NCBI GenBank assembly: GCA_964036295.1
Contig: OZ038468.1
Location: 12,658,183-12,722,182, forward strand
Length of the DNA: 64,000 bases
From: Plumapathes pennacea
Taxonomy: Eukaryota > Cnidaria > Anthozoa > Antipatharia > Myriopathidae
Direction of reading: 5' to 3'
Shown here: in pieces, positions 1-8,853 of the stretch
Position numbering within the stretch: the first letter of the stretch is position 1
How the letters are laid out: each line of letters starts with the position of its first letter
Program-made: the position numbers and the translations under genes
Notes under the pieces: generated by a model
The model's database searches: none
Seen by the model: only the letters and a program-made list of their open reading frames with translations
Told to the model about the DNA's origin: nothing

Positions 1-954
1 TTTTCAAGACAAGCAGTCAAATCCAATTAGGACTTTTCAAGATTGTACGAAGCCTGGGAATGTAAATCAGTCCAAGTCCGGTACTCGGTATGCATGACGT
101 TTCTTTGGAAATCGAAATTAGAATTTGTAGCCAGCGACACCGAGAAAAAAAACACAGTTTTTGTTGTGACGATGAAGAAGTGTCCACCCTCCCTTCGTTA
201 AGACTAGGAGTAAAGGTAAGGAAATTTACGTCAAAAGCTGTATCGTTCTACGTATTTGTCTAGAATTCTTAGTGAAAGAGATGTAATACGATGTTTTGAT
301 CGCATAAGCTAATTTAAGCCAATGAAAGACTGGTTCCTCACAAGTACAATGTGCTGCCATATTTGTGCTCATTTTGACTTACAATATTGTACATGTTATT
401 ACATTTGCAATCCCCATGTTTTACTTCAGTTATTTCAAAACTATGAGGATTTTGATAATGTTCACTTTGGATGATGTGGAGGCGGCTTTCAGTTATGTAC
501 ATACATGTAACTATTATTTTCTGTTGTAGAGCTCCTTTCAAACGCCTGTATGAAAAGCTAGACAGTAATTTCATGTTTATGTGTTAATGTTATGTTAGAA
601 TCATGCACAATGAAACCACATGGAATTATGGAACTTTATTCTCTCTTGGAATGTCTGCCAAGGCAATTTCAAGGACCTTCTAAAATATTTAGCTGACTAA
701 TTTTTTAAAAAAAGTGCATGCTGTTACATAATTATGTGACATATTCTCTTTGATACTGAATGAAAATGCACCTGTTGTGAAGTAATATACAAAAGAATAA
801 GGATATGAATAATAAGAATAAGAATAAGAATAATCATATTCATAATCGTAAGTACCATACATGTGTACATCTCATTTTTCTGATAGTTGCTCTTGCCAAA
901 CAATTGTATGTTCAAAGATAGATTTTACTGTACTTAGCCATCCTGGCTAGATCT
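1..954. other. Intergenic DNA, no gene recognised
   Basis: AT-rich sequence with no open frame that looks coding on either strand. A short (AATAAG)n-like run lies near 805-835. I see no splice-bounded exon and no recognisable protein similarity. Confidence 0.5.
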
Positions 955-1272
955 TAGAGCCGTTTTCGGATGACTGTCGAAAACCAAAACGAATATAATC
1001 ACACAGGCCAATCACAGAGACTGAGAGAAAACAGTTCAGCCAATTGGAAGCCAAAGTAATTCACGTTTGGTCTTGTGTTTGGTTTTACTTTCCAATCAAC
1101 AGTGCGAGTACACGCCATCGCTTGCGTGAGAAGTGTTTGGTTTTGGTTTTGGTTTTGTTCCTGATTGGCTGAGCATGCTGACAAACTCGTGTGGACAAAT
1201 CTGAAAGCGAAGCAAACGCAAAACCAAAGCAATCACACGATTACTTTCGACAGTCATCCAAAAACCGCTCTA
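955..1272. mobile_element. MITE-like element, family 1 (AGAGCCGTTTTCGGATGACT termini)
   Basis: The element starts TAGAGCCGTTTTCGGATGAC and ends with the inverted complement (GTCATCCAAAAACCGCTCTA), giving terminal inverted repeats of about 27 bp. The TA at each edge would fit a Tc1/mariner-type target duplication. It has no coding capacity. Another copy is at 28354-28880, and a diverged one begins near 18612. Confidence 0.8.
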
Positions 1273-1744
1273 TTAAATGTAATTATTGCTTGCAGTACTA
1301 CAGTACAGTAGGTTGCAAGAGCTTGTCAAGTTTGCTTCGTAATACTTATTCTAAAATCGTGAGCAAATGATGTTAATGACACTACGTCCTGCATATACAA
1401 TTTGTTTTGCTTCTTCGCTGAGCTATGATTAATTAACGGACCCAGCAAGTTCGAATTTTAACATTTCCGATGATCAAAACTTTTTTTCTTTTTTTTGGAA
1501 AAACCAAAGATACTGATTATGCCTGGAATGACCAAATTTGGTAATTTACCACACCGCTTATCTGATAACCGAACCTGGAGACCCTCGAATTTTTATATAT
1601 TTCTGGCATAAGGCTCTCATGATCTAACTATTACTAAAGTTTAAACTAATAATTAGTAGATTTTCGCGCGAAAATCTATAAGAAGCTGTAATTTGTTTCT
1701 TGGCTATAACGTCACCACTAAATGAATACAATAAAGTGTTACTA

Positions 1745-1907
1745 TATACATTCAACTCTCTCTAAGGCGCACACCCTCGGGACTATATTTATTGCGCGCC
1801 TTAGAGAGAGTTCAGTTACAGAGAAACAAGTGAAAATCGGCAAGGACCAAATCTGCATGCTGTCCGCCTTAGAGAGGTGTCTGCTTAGAGAGAGTTGACT
1901 GTATCAA
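1745..1907. mobile_element. Small inverted-repeat element with CTCTCTAAG termini
   Basis: The left end reads CAACTCTCTCTAAGGCG and the right end reads CTTAGAGAGAGTTGACTGTA. The inverted motif also occurs internally near 1797-1812 and 1866-1877. It is a short non-coding, MITE-like element; no transposase is present. Confidence 0.6.
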
Positions 1908-2262
1908 TATTGTGATCTGAGGATTCTGGTAGATCCAACGCCTCGTCAAACTCATTACATATAACTGTTTCTACAGCAATCACTGGCCTAAAGCACAATC
2001 TATAAGCACTGACCCTGTTTTACTAAAGCACAAAGTTCTGTTTGATCTACCAGCGTCTTTCTCTTTTGTGCAACTTTGACACCTAGGCACAATGTCATTA
2101 GGGAAATACACGACGATTCTAGTATTACCGAGGGTGCCAAATTCTACAAGCAAACTTCCAGATTATTTGATACTTAGGCTCTGAATCAATTCCTTTACGT
2201 AATTTTGCTGCCAAGGACTTTTTCAGCTGTTTACCTCGATTCTTGATCAACCTGCGACACGA
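1908..2262. other. Downstream flank of the TPR-CHAT gene
   Basis: No open frame of interest. It lies 3' of the minus-strand TPR-CHAT gene and may hold its 3' UTR. No distinctive polyadenylation signal could be assigned. Confidence 0.4.
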
Positions 2263-2462
2263 CTAGGGTCCACTTCCTCCTGCAAAAGAAAAAAATAAAT
2301 ATGGTGAAATATATTTGCTGCTACACCAGCATATACACGACTTACTGGGAAAGGGGCTATCGATTTTTGTGAACTTCCCTTATTCACAAATTCCCTTACG
2401 ACACAAATGTCGATGAGCCAGCTTTGACGTTTTCGCCACCTTTGTAAATACTCCAGATGCAA
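2263..2462 (-). other. Possible alternative 3' exons of the TPR-CHAT gene
   Basis: Two candidate minus-strand exons have good splice sites. Exon b is 2400-2462 (acceptor ...TTGTAG, donor GTAAGG, 63 nt). Exon c runs 2279 down to a TAG at 2263-2265 (acceptor TTTTCTTTTGCAG). Both fit the phase left if the upstream gene is spliced at its G|GTAAGT near 2600 instead of reading to the TAA inside that donor. The spliced products would gain about 5 residues (exon c only) or about 26 residues (b plus c) of tail in place of a terminal GK. This rests on splice motifs and phase only. Confidence 0.35.
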
Positions 2463-2593
2463 CTACAATTTCATTTCTTTAAAAATCCACACCTGATTTA
2501 TACTGACTGCCACTGAAAGGCTTTATATTAACCTTTTCCCTCCTCATCAGTTATCCAAACTATTCGCATATGAATTCGCATGGAGACCCACTG

Positions 2594-5500
2594 TTACTTA
2601 CCAAAAGGAGCCACATCTTCGCCGATGAGAACAAACGGAGCCCAGTGACGAGGATGGCGGAACTTGTCGTTCTGTCTCATGGCTTTCATGGTTTTATTGA
2701 GTACACCGCTCGCCCTTTCTCCACAACTCAGGTACTGGTAGAACATTCTCATGAAGTACATGGTGGCCTCATCGTCAACTGCCCAAAGCGTCACGAGAAC
2801 TGCGCGAGCTCCAGCTCCGAGGAATGCACGACCGATACCGATAACTCCTTCCGCTCTTACATTACCACGACCGCTGTGACAACAACTCAGTACAACCAGC
2901 TTTGCTCTCAAGCGCTTATGCTCCAAGTCAGTGATCGTCAGCATGACATCTTCGAGCTTTCTGCTAGCGTTTCCGGGGCTTGGCGCAAGCAAGATCTCCC
3001 CCCTCTCCATATCTCCATGAGATGCGATGTGGATTAAATTGGCGCTTTCAACTTTTTGAAGAAAGCTTTCTTTCGTCGCTCTTTCTGCAGTTAGAGGTTC
3101 CACATTAAGAAGCTTGCCGACCATTTCAGCTTCTTCCTTGGCGAACGGTAGTCTCTCTACAGGAAACGTGTGTCCACCCTTCTGAACTTTATTGACGGCT
3201 GGGTCTCCCACGATCAAGGGACTGGTTTGAACTCCTGGCTCATCTAGGCGCTCCATGATTATCTTTGCTGTTGCCAGTGAAGGAACAAGTCTGACTTGCA
3301 AGGTCTCTGCCAAGTAGTGACCGTCTCCATCTATAAGAGCAGCAAATGGAACCAAAGGAATTGGACCATCGGGCACAACAATAACCTGTGACCCTTCCAC
3401 AAAGTGACGCACAGGACTAAAAAGGATCTGGAATAGATCTTTCAACACACTGTTCAACTCTGATTCTCCCATGTTTAGATTCTTGCTTTCTGAGGTCGGT
3501 ACCATGATTGCTGCTTGTTTGCTTTGAGTATTTGTCGGACTCGGAACCCGATTACACTGCAGTGTACTTTGTTGTGCAATGGGCATCTCTGTAGAGTTAA
3601 TGGTGGACGGTGATTCGGCTCCTCGCGTTCCTGTCGTTCGTTTTGACTCGTCAGGGTACAGAAACGATAGTGAACGATCTTCACACCTGACGGTGCCACT
3701 TGGGTTTAGTAGCATTGTTGCTTTTTCGACAAGCGAGAGTAGATGCCTTAGACGAGAAGTGCGGGAAAGATCATCCAACTGGCAGTTGAGGTCTTGTGGC
3801 AGAACGTCAATGCCATTTCCGTCTCGTTGTATGACCCACATGCAGATGTCACGTTTGATTAGCGCAAAATAAACGACTGTCCTGTCCAGAGCCTTGACCA
3901 CTTGAAGGATTTCCTCAAGTTCCAAACTTCTCGCTTCAGGAACATTGGTTGATAGTTTAGGATGACGAGCGTTAACTAAAAGCTCAGCTAAGGCTCTTGA
4001 GCGTCCCCTCTCGGCAATCACGAGAGCTTCTTCTTTCTTCTTTTGTCGAAGCAGAATTGTGACTAACCGTACATAAGTACTGATAAAAGTATCTATAATA
4101 GATACTTTAAACTGATCCTGCTGTGGGACATTCTTGAACAACTTCTCGTAGGACTCTACACTTCCCCTGAAAAATTCTTCTGCTTTGTCATATTGTCCAA
4201 GCCTCGAACAACAACTTCCGAGGTTGTTGTATGCTTTCGCCTCACCTTCCTTGTCTCCCATTTCTTTTGCAAAGTTCAGGTGTATTTCCAGATATTGCAA
4301 AGCCTGGCTGTACTGACCGAGACGCAGATAACAGCTTCCAAGGTTTCCTATGGCAATTCCTTCAATATACCTCTTTCCAATTTGTTTTGCAATCTTCAGC
4401 TGCATTTCACAATGTTCTATAGCCTTGTTGTACTGACCGAGATCCAGATAGCAGGTTCCAAGGTTTCCTTCGGCATTTCCTTCTCCAGCCTTGTCTCCAA
4501 TTTGTTTTGCAATGTTAAGCTGAATTTCATAATGTTCTATTGCCTTGCTGTACTGACCGAGACCCTGATAATAGATTCCAAGGTTTCCTATGGCAACTGC
4601 TTCGCTATCCTTCTTTCCAATCTGTTTTGCAATGTTCAGCTGCATTTCACAATGTTCTATAGCCTTGTTGTACTGACCGATACACCAATAACAGTTCCCA
4701 AGGCTTCCCTCGGCATCTCCTTCTCCAGCCTTGTCTCCAATTTGTTTTGCAATGTTGAGCTGCATTTCATAATGTTCTATTGCCTTGCTATACTGACCGA
4801 GAATCTGATAACAGTGTCGAAGGTTTCCTTCAACTTTTCCTTCATTAACCTTGTCCCTAATTTGTTTTGCGATGTTAAGATATATTTTGTGATGTTCTAT
4901 GGCCTTGTTATACTGACCAAGACTATAATAACAGCTTCCAAGACTTCCTCTGGCACGTCCTTCTTTGGCCTTGTCTCCAATTTGTTTTGCAATGTTCAGC
5001 TGCATTTCATAATGTTTTATTGCCTTGCTGTACTGACCGAGAGCCAGATAACAGTTTCCAAGGCTTCCCTCGGCATCTCCTTCTCCAGCCTTGTCTCCAA
5101 TTTGTTTTGCAATGTTGAGCTGCATTTCATAATGTTCTTTTGCCTTGTTGTACTGACCGAGACTCTGATAACAGTTTCCAAGGTTTCCTTTGGCACGTCC
5201 TTCTCCAGCCTTGTCTCCAATTTGTTTTGCAATGTTGAGCTGCATTTCATAATGTTCTATTGCCTTGTTGTACTGACCGAGAAAAAGATAACAGTTTCCA
5301 AGGTTTCCTTCGACACTTCCTTCAGTAGCCTTGTCTCCAATTTGTTTTGCGATGTTCAGAGACATTTCATTGTATTCTATACCTTTACTGTACTGACCGA
5401 GACACTGATAACAGTTTCCAAGGTTTCCGTTGGCAATTAGCTCTCCAGACATACTTCCAATCTCTTTAGCGATGTCGAGTACCTTTTCCCAGTGCTTTAT

Positions 5501-5776
5501 TGCTTTTTCATACTGACTTTGTGAAAAGTAACACTCACCAAGACGATTTTGAGCGTCTAATTCGTCTGTCTTCTCTTTAACTTGCTTTGTGATCTTCAGG
5601 TGCATTTCTTGATGTTCTATGGCCTTTTCGTTCTTTTGAATAGCTTGATAAGCGATACCAAGGGCTTCATGGGCAATTCCTTCCAAAGTATTGCTTCCAT
5701 TTTCTTTAGCAATTCTTAGTAGTCTGATGAGAAACTCTATTTGTTCCCTTGATGATTGGTGCTGCCCACTTTTCAT
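2594..5776 (-). CDS. TPR-CHAT protein (tandem TPRs plus caspase-like CHAT domain)
   Basis: The protein is 1060 aa. Residues about 25-545 are thirteen consecutive 40-residue tetratricopeptide repeats with the consensus GNLGNCYxxLGQYxKAIEHY, and a further helical segment follows. The C-terminal third is a CHAT domain of the caspase/separase clan. The likely catalytic His lies in HIASHGD (about residue 920) and the likely catalytic Cys in LSCCHSG (about residue 966), followed by the conserved GIGRAFLGAGARAVL and HWAPFVLIG segments. Start: the ATG at 5776 has an in-frame TAA just upstream. No transmembrane segment or signal peptide is seen, so a cytosolic protein is expected. Such genes are expanded in anthozoans and often annotated as TTC28-like; a role in proteolysis, innate immunity or signalling is inference. 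The terminal codons GGT AAG TAA overlap a perfect splice donor, so the extreme C-terminus is uncertain. Confidence 0.92.
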   Translation of the reverse strand: MKSGQHQSSREQIEFLIRLLRIAKENGSNTLEGIAHEALGIAYQAIQKNEKAIEHQEMHLKITKQVKEKTDELDAQNRLGECYFSQSQYEKAIKHWEKVLDIAKEIGSMSGELIANGNLGNCYQCLGQYSKGIEYNEMSLNIAKQIGDKATEGSVEGNLGNCYLFLGQYNKAIEHYEMQLNIAKQIGDKAGEGRAKGNLGNCYQSLGQYNKAKEHYEMQLNIAKQIGDKAGEGDAEGSLGNCYLALGQYSKAIKHYEMQLNIAKQIGDKAKEGRARGSLGSCYYSLGQYNKAIEHHKIYLNIAKQIRDKVNEGKVEGNLRHCYQILGQYSKAIEHYEMQLNIAKQIGDKAGEGDAEGSLGNCYWCIGQYNKAIEHCEMQLNIAKQIGKKDSEAVAIGNLGIYYQGLGQYSKAIEHYEIQLNIAKQIGDKAGEGNAEGNLGTCYLDLGQYNKAIEHCEMQLKIAKQIGKRYIEGIAIGNLGSCYLRLGQYSQALQYLEIHLNFAKEMGDKEGEAKAYNNLGSCCSRLGQYDKAEEFFRGSVESYEKLFKNVPQQDQFKVSIIDTFISTYVRLVTILLRQKKKEEALVIAERGRSRALAELLVNARHPKLSTNVPEARSLELEEILQVVKALDRTVVYFALIKRDICMWVIQRDGNGIDVLPQDLNCQLDDLSRTSRLRHLLSLVEKATMLLNPSGTVRCEDRSLSFLYPDESKRTTGTRGAESPSTINSTEMPIAQQSTLQCNRVPSPTNTQSKQAAIMVPTSESKNLNMGESELNSVLKDLFQILFSPVRHFVEGSQVIVVPDGPIPLVPFAALIDGDGHYLAETLQVRLVPSLATAKIIMERLDEPGVQTSPLIVGDPAVNKVQKGGHTFPVERLPFAKEEAEMVGKLLNVEPLTAERATKESFLQKVESANLIHIASHGDMERGEILLAPSPGNASRKLEDVMLTITDLEHKRLRAKLVVLSCCHSGRGNVRAEGVIGIGRAFLGAGARAVLVTLWAVDDEATMYFMRMFYQYLSCGERASGVLNKTMKAMRQNDKFRHPRHWAPFVLIGEDVAPFGK
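4200..5700. repeat. 120-bp tandem coding repeat (TPR units)
   Basis: The DNA repeats every 120 bp, one TPR per unit, within the TPR-CHAT gene. Units near 4500-5300 are close to identical in stretches, for example the block encoding MQLNIAKQIGDKAGEG, which points to recent tandem duplication or gene conversion among the central repeats. Outer repeats are more diverged. Confidence 0.85.
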
Positions 5777-7480
5777 TTTTTATCAATTCTTAGTTGGAAA
5801 TCTGTGGTATGGTTTGTTTGCTATTTTGTCATCTGTTTCTGAAATTAAAACACATTTTATAACACTTCTTTTATGCCCTGTTTATATGGAGGAGAGCTAC
5901 CCCGGGAACCTGAGACACACACACCCTGGGCATGCCAGCTATTCATACTTCTATTTAGAAAGCGAGGCGAGCCGTTTACACGACAAACTCACAAGGGGCG
6001 CGTGCAACTAAAATATGTCTGGAAATTTTTTTACAGAAACGGCACTACGAACTATTCTTGCAAATCCATGCATAAGGAATACATACCTTTGCAGAAATCT
6101 AAGTCATAACTTCCGTAATAATTGTAACTGACTTCTCTGTTTAGATTTGCATAGGGCAGCGACAAGGCTGAACACTTTAAATTCGCTCTATCAATGAAAC
6201 GCCACGAAAACCTCAACCTCAACTTGGGGCGTGAAAAGTGCTAGGCAACAGGAGTACAGATAAATAATCGCTTCCTTTCACTTTTCTTTTTTATATGAAT
6301 GCGTATACGATAACTACGTCTAAAGCAGTTTGAAGTGGCACTCAGACTTGAAAAGAAAACACAAAACACAGTTTTTATGATAAAAACACAAAATGTGCTG
6401 AGACATATATGTCCTCCAAAATGCCGGAAGTGAAAGTGCCATGTGTTTGCTCAAACAGCTGTCATGCAAAAATAGAAATTGTGTGATTGCATAAATTACT
6501 ACTTCCGCTTTCACAATGAACATGAAACAAAGACAAGATAAAGAAAAACGAAAGAAAAAAAACCCGGAAATGTCACCGATTACTTTAGTATTATATCAGG
6601 TGCAGTAATAGGAACCGGGCAAAAATTACTGCGAAGATGCTTCGGTAAGTATGCTTCGGTATGCTTCGGTATGCTTCGAGCTTTATGTAGTGCAACGCCT
6701 AACACTCAGGAACTATAAGTCAACACAATCATGTTTAGAAAATTTTCACTAGATGATTCAGCTAGTTAGTTCCCTCAAATTCAGTGTATAAATAATCAAC
6801 ATTGCGGAGACCTGAGTTGTAACGTTCTTCAGAAACTCTTCATCCAGCAATGGAAGTCGATCAGTTACATAATTTATAAACAGCATAATATCGCATCACA
6901 TATCCCCGCAGTCTCACCTTTAGTGGTTCCAGTAGAGCCTGCTTTCGAATAAGAGATAACTGTTGCTTGAAATAGCCTTGGTCTGGTACGAGTGATAGTA
7001 CGCGGCCGCCCAACTAGGGAAATTACGGACACTGTTAAGCCCCGGATGTGGGATTCAGCTGCACATCTCGTCTCCAGTCTAGCGCGCCATAGGTGCAAAA
7101 TAGGGAGAGGTTGGGGGTGGGTGGTGGGGAGCGGGGAAAACTCGGAGAGGTGAAATTATCTCAGAAAAATGCGACGCTAATTTGTCTAATCGTAACTCGG
7201 CAAAATTTCAACCCTACTCTTTCATCTACTCCACTTCCTTCTACCCACACGCCCACCCTTTTCTGTTTACTCCCACACTCACCTCTTGGTCAATTTCTTG
7301 AGCCCTGCAGCTCTATACAGAGACTCGTATTTGTTGAGTTATAGTTAGAACACGTGAAAACATCTAAGGTGGGCTCCCTATGTCTAAACACATTTACATT
7401 TTGGCTCCTTGTGCGAGAGCAATCTGTTGAGATATACTTTTGGTGATAGAAACGTGACTGACTCTGTTTCTTTTTGATTG
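5777..7480. other. Intergenic DNA with repeat debris
   Basis: Upstream flank of the TPR-CHAT gene. About 5874-6005 matches a dispersed family also seen at about 43998-44110 (shared CCCTGTTTATATG and CTATTCATAC...GCGAGCGTTTACA-like blocks). A short GCTTCGGTAT tandem run lies near 6640-6680. No exon or RNA gene was recognised. Confidence 0.5.
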
Positions 7481-7501
7481 ACAAGTGGTTGACATATCAT
7501 T

Positions 7502-7665
7502 TGTGGGTTCCGACGACAGAGGAGGAATACACCCATTTTGGTGAAAAAGACGACTCAGAGAATCAGGCGAGGAAATACGTGAACAGTGTGAGACGACGCA
7601 AGGGGCTGCACATAAACGAGGAGACTGTAGGGCACGCTGAAAAGCAGAGAACTCTCAAGAAATAA
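7502..7665 (+). pseudogene. C-terminal fragment of elongation factor-like GTPase 1 (EFL1-like)
   Basis: The frame reads [20 protein letters not shown], then [15 protein letters not shown], and ends [10 protein letters not shown] before a TAA. This is recognisably the last 53 or so residues of EFL1 (EFTUD1), the GTPase that works with SBDS to release eIF6 from new 60S subunits. Nothing else of the roughly 1100-residue protein is visible upstream; the next upstream gene is on the other strand. The segment therefore looks like a duplicated last exon or a 5'-truncated copy rather than a working gene. The frame itself is intact to the stop. Start is placed where the similarity begins. Confidence 0.75.
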
Positions 7666-8000
7666 CACGTGTTGAGAGGACTGTAGAGCATGTTGAAAAG
7701 CAGAGAACTCTCAAGAAATAAGACGTGTCGAGTAGGAAATGGGAGATGACAAATCTTAGCTGTTTAGGAAGCCAAAAAGCAGAGAGAACTCTCAAGAAAT
7801 GACGTGTCGTGTCGAGTCAGTCTGTAAGCCAAGCCGAGAAGCAGAGAACTCTCAAGAAATACGTGTCGAGAAGACTGTAGAGCACGCTGAAAAGCAGAGA
7901 ACTCAAGAAATAACGCGTGTGGAGAAGGTAATGAAAGACGATAAATTTTAGAAACATAGCAAGCCGAAAAGCAGAGAGACCTCTGAAGATGTCAAGAATG
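7627..8000. repeat. Degenerate tandem repeat of the EFL1-like 3' end
   Basis: About six copies of a block containing GAAAAGCAGAGAACTCTCAA follow one another (about 7627, 7682, 7774, 7836, 7877 and 7967), separated by GTGTCGAG-containing spacers of uneven length. The first copy is the authentic end of the EFL1-like frame (AEKQRTLKK plus stop). Later copies carry small indels and are not in frame with each other. Confidence 0.8.
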
Positions 8001-8740
8001 TAATGAAGGAACTAATAGTTTTAGGGAAGCAAAATACTCTCAATAATGAAACTCATCTGATAATGACTGAACGCGAGAAATAAGAGAACAAAACATGTCG
8101 GTTGGCGTCGTGTTGCGAGCAAAACCACATTTTCAGGCCAAAAAATGACACGGCAATTTAGACTTAATCCACGATTAGCGTAAATCGCACTTTATACAAC
8201 CAAGGTTGAGTAAAATTTGCCTGCGCGAAGGGTGAAGACAATACAAATTTGAAGGCCCCTTAAAAGAGGCGTGGCGCCAGTAACGTTAGCGGTCAACTTA
8301 TACGATTTTTATTCTCTTTGATGTAAGGCGAGTTCTGAGCGACACTTTCATAAACTCCTTCAAATTTGGATATAGGATATCCGCTGCAGACACCTCACGA
8401 TGCTGATCTAAAGACTGACTTTCGCAGAAAGGGTGCAGAGCCCTTTAGCGTGATTAAACACAAACGTCTCCTTTCAATACAGATTTTCAAAGTTATTTGT
8501 TGTAATAACGTCAGACTGATTCGACTTCCTCGTTCCCAGGTCACACGTGCGGCGCAAGCATAAGCACTTAGTCACAGACGCATTGCTTCGTTTATTATCA
8601 GCGCACGCCGCCCGGTTTACACGAAATGTACCGTATCTTGTGCTTTCTGCTTGCACCGTACGCTGTCAACCAGCCGTTAACGTAGAGCTATGTAACTCAG
8701 TGCTGGTACGCCGAGAAGCGAACAAAGTTTCACTGGTCGG
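8001..8740. other. Intergenic DNA with partial repeat-family 2 sequence
   Basis: Around 8130-8200 the sequence resembles the interior and right end of the GGGCCCGG-terminated family (compare 10977-11221). No coding exon was recognised. The region lies 3' of the minus-strand membrane-protein gene. Confidence 0.45.
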
Positions 8741-8830
8741 TATGTGTAACATAGCCGGTGTGTGGTCGGTACGTGGTCGGAATGTGGTCGGTACGTTGTC
8801 GGCATGTGATCGGTACGTGGTCGGTAAATA
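8740..8830. repeat. GTGGTCGGTA short tandem cluster (copy 1)
   Basis: The ten-base motif GTGGTCGGTA and variants recur about eight times in roughly 90 bp (GTGGTCGGTACGTGGTCGGA and similar). The same motif forms a second cluster at about 15831-15930. It lies just 3' of the stop codon of the minus-strand gene. Confidence 0.75.
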
Positions 8831-8853
8831 TTGTTCACAGCCAACCGTGTGAA

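Noticed and set aside
4193..5440. 415-codon plus-strand frame inside the TPR-CHAT gene
   Set aside because: Antisense shadow of the 120-bp TPR repeats; the period is divisible by three, so the complementary frame stays open.
7474..7501. Start codon region [10 protein letters not shown] as the N-terminus of a small gene
   Set aside because: The similarity to EFL1 begins only at WVPTTEEEY; the upstream codons look like chance open frame.
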